Both the position numbers and the translations under genes were made by a program. Positions 5,825-6,138 of a DNA stretch of 6,138 nt are shown one piece after another. Origin of the DNA: an uncultured Ruminococcus sp. (GTDB lineage Bacteria > Bacillota > Clostridia > Oscillospirales > Ruminococcaceae); assembly GCA_937898375.1 (NCBI GenBank), contig CALEJX010000453.1, positions 1 through 6,138 of the forward strand. The letters are read 5' to 3'. Position 1 is the first letter of the stretch. Each line of letters begins with the position of its first letter. The notes under the pieces were generated by a model that was not told where the DNA came from, ran no database searches, and worked only from the letters and a program-made list of their open reading frames with translations.

Positions 5825-6138
5825 CTACAGCCCGTGCTTATGGAGCCTATCCCACTTCATATCCTCCTCGGAGTAATAATCGTCCTCCTCGTCCTCTATC
5901 TTGTTGTATTCCTTGTGAGGATAACCTATCTTCTCATAAAAATCATTGATAAGTACAAGCTTGCCCTTTGTGTCCTGAAAGCTCAAAGCTATCATGCCGT
6001 CCTCAGGTGCAAAATCTTTCTCCCTGCCCTCTTTGTCCTTTACCACAAAGCTTGACTTCTCTACATTTTTCAGCACGCAAACAAGCCTGCCCTTGTTTGT
6101 CTGATAAGACTTCTCTATCTCCTCATAGTAAAGGCATA
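5825..6138 (-). CDS. C-terminal fragment of an unrecognised protein with an acidic tail (5' end outside window)
   Basis: The reading frame is open from the window edge (about 103 residues visible) to a TAG stop at 5827-5825. No ATG occurs in frame; an internal GTG at 6076 exists, but the frame runs on upstream with similar composition, so the gene is taken as cut by the window. The visible part has a mixed strand-like region (GRLVCVLKNVEKSSFVVKDKEG..., then MIALSFQDTKGKLVLINDFYEKIGYP) and ends in a dense acidic stretch (IEDEEDDYYSEEDMKWDRLH) followed by Lys-His-Gly-Leu. I see no known domain, signal peptide or membrane segment. It lies immediately before the pheS promoter on the same strand. 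It is probably a cytoplasmic protein; its function is unknown. Confidence 0.7.
   Translation of the reverse strand, partial: CLYYEEIEKSYQTNKGRLVCVLKNVEKSSFVVKDKEGREKDFAPEDGMIALSFQDTKGKLVLINDFYEKIGYPHKEYNKIEDEEDDYYSEEDMKWDRLHKHGL

Noticed and set aside
5825..6076. Complete 83-residue gene starting at GTG 6076
   Set aside because: The same frame stays open to the window edge with similar composition and no Shine-Dalgarno stands before the GTG, so a gene cut by the window is more likely.

Overview
The window looks like chromosomal DNA of a Gram-positive Clostridia-type Firmicute, possibly of the Ruminococcus/Oscillospirales kind. Four things suggest this: a Phe-specific T-box leader upstream of pheS, an IreB (UPF0297) protein, a PdaA-type deacetylase linked in known species to the spore cortex, and strong AGGAGG-like ribosome binding sites. 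The genus is an inference. All genes that can be supported lie on the minus strand, so the biological reading order runs from high to low coordinates.

Right end (5825-6138): the C-terminal part of an unrecognised protein with a very acidic tail; its start is outside the window. A promoter at 5774-5802 (TTGAAA, 17 bp, TAACAT with an upstream TG) then opens a leader of about 290 nt. The leader can be folded by eye into a complete T-box riboswitch. It has a Stem I closed by ATGACC/GGTCAT, a UUC (Phe) specifier, a UGGU bulge matching a tRNA that ends in A-CCA, and an antiterminator and an intrinsic terminator that are mutually exclusive.

Middle (1431-5477): a pheS - unknown gene - pheT operon. 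PheS and PheT are full length and form phenylalanyl-tRNA synthetase. An unrecognised 196-residue protein with two membrane segments sits between them. Its start codon overlaps the pheS stop (TGATG), so it should be translated by coupling and share T-box control by uncharged tRNA-Phe. This is the most unusual arrangement in the window.

Left part (82-1430): ireB has its own consensus promoter (TTGTTA, 17 bp, TATAAT), a 9-bp inverted repeat at the transcription start and a strong intrinsic terminator. After it comes a pdaA-like lipoprotein gene encoding a predicted muramic-acid deacetylase. Its promoter region holds a CATAATA box that resembles the sigma-G -10 element, framed by a perfect 9-bp inverted repeat (932-940 and 964-972) whose proximal arm runs into the Shine-Dalgarno. 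The last 81 bases contain two hairpins and no gene. One hairpin, at the window edge, resembles dispersed palindromic repeats of this bacterial group.

No rRNA, tRNA, CRISPR array, insertion sequence or phage gene was found. I see no clear undescribed defence or mobile system. The best candidates for novelty are the membrane protein inside pheST and the inverted repeats at the ireB and pdaA promoters.
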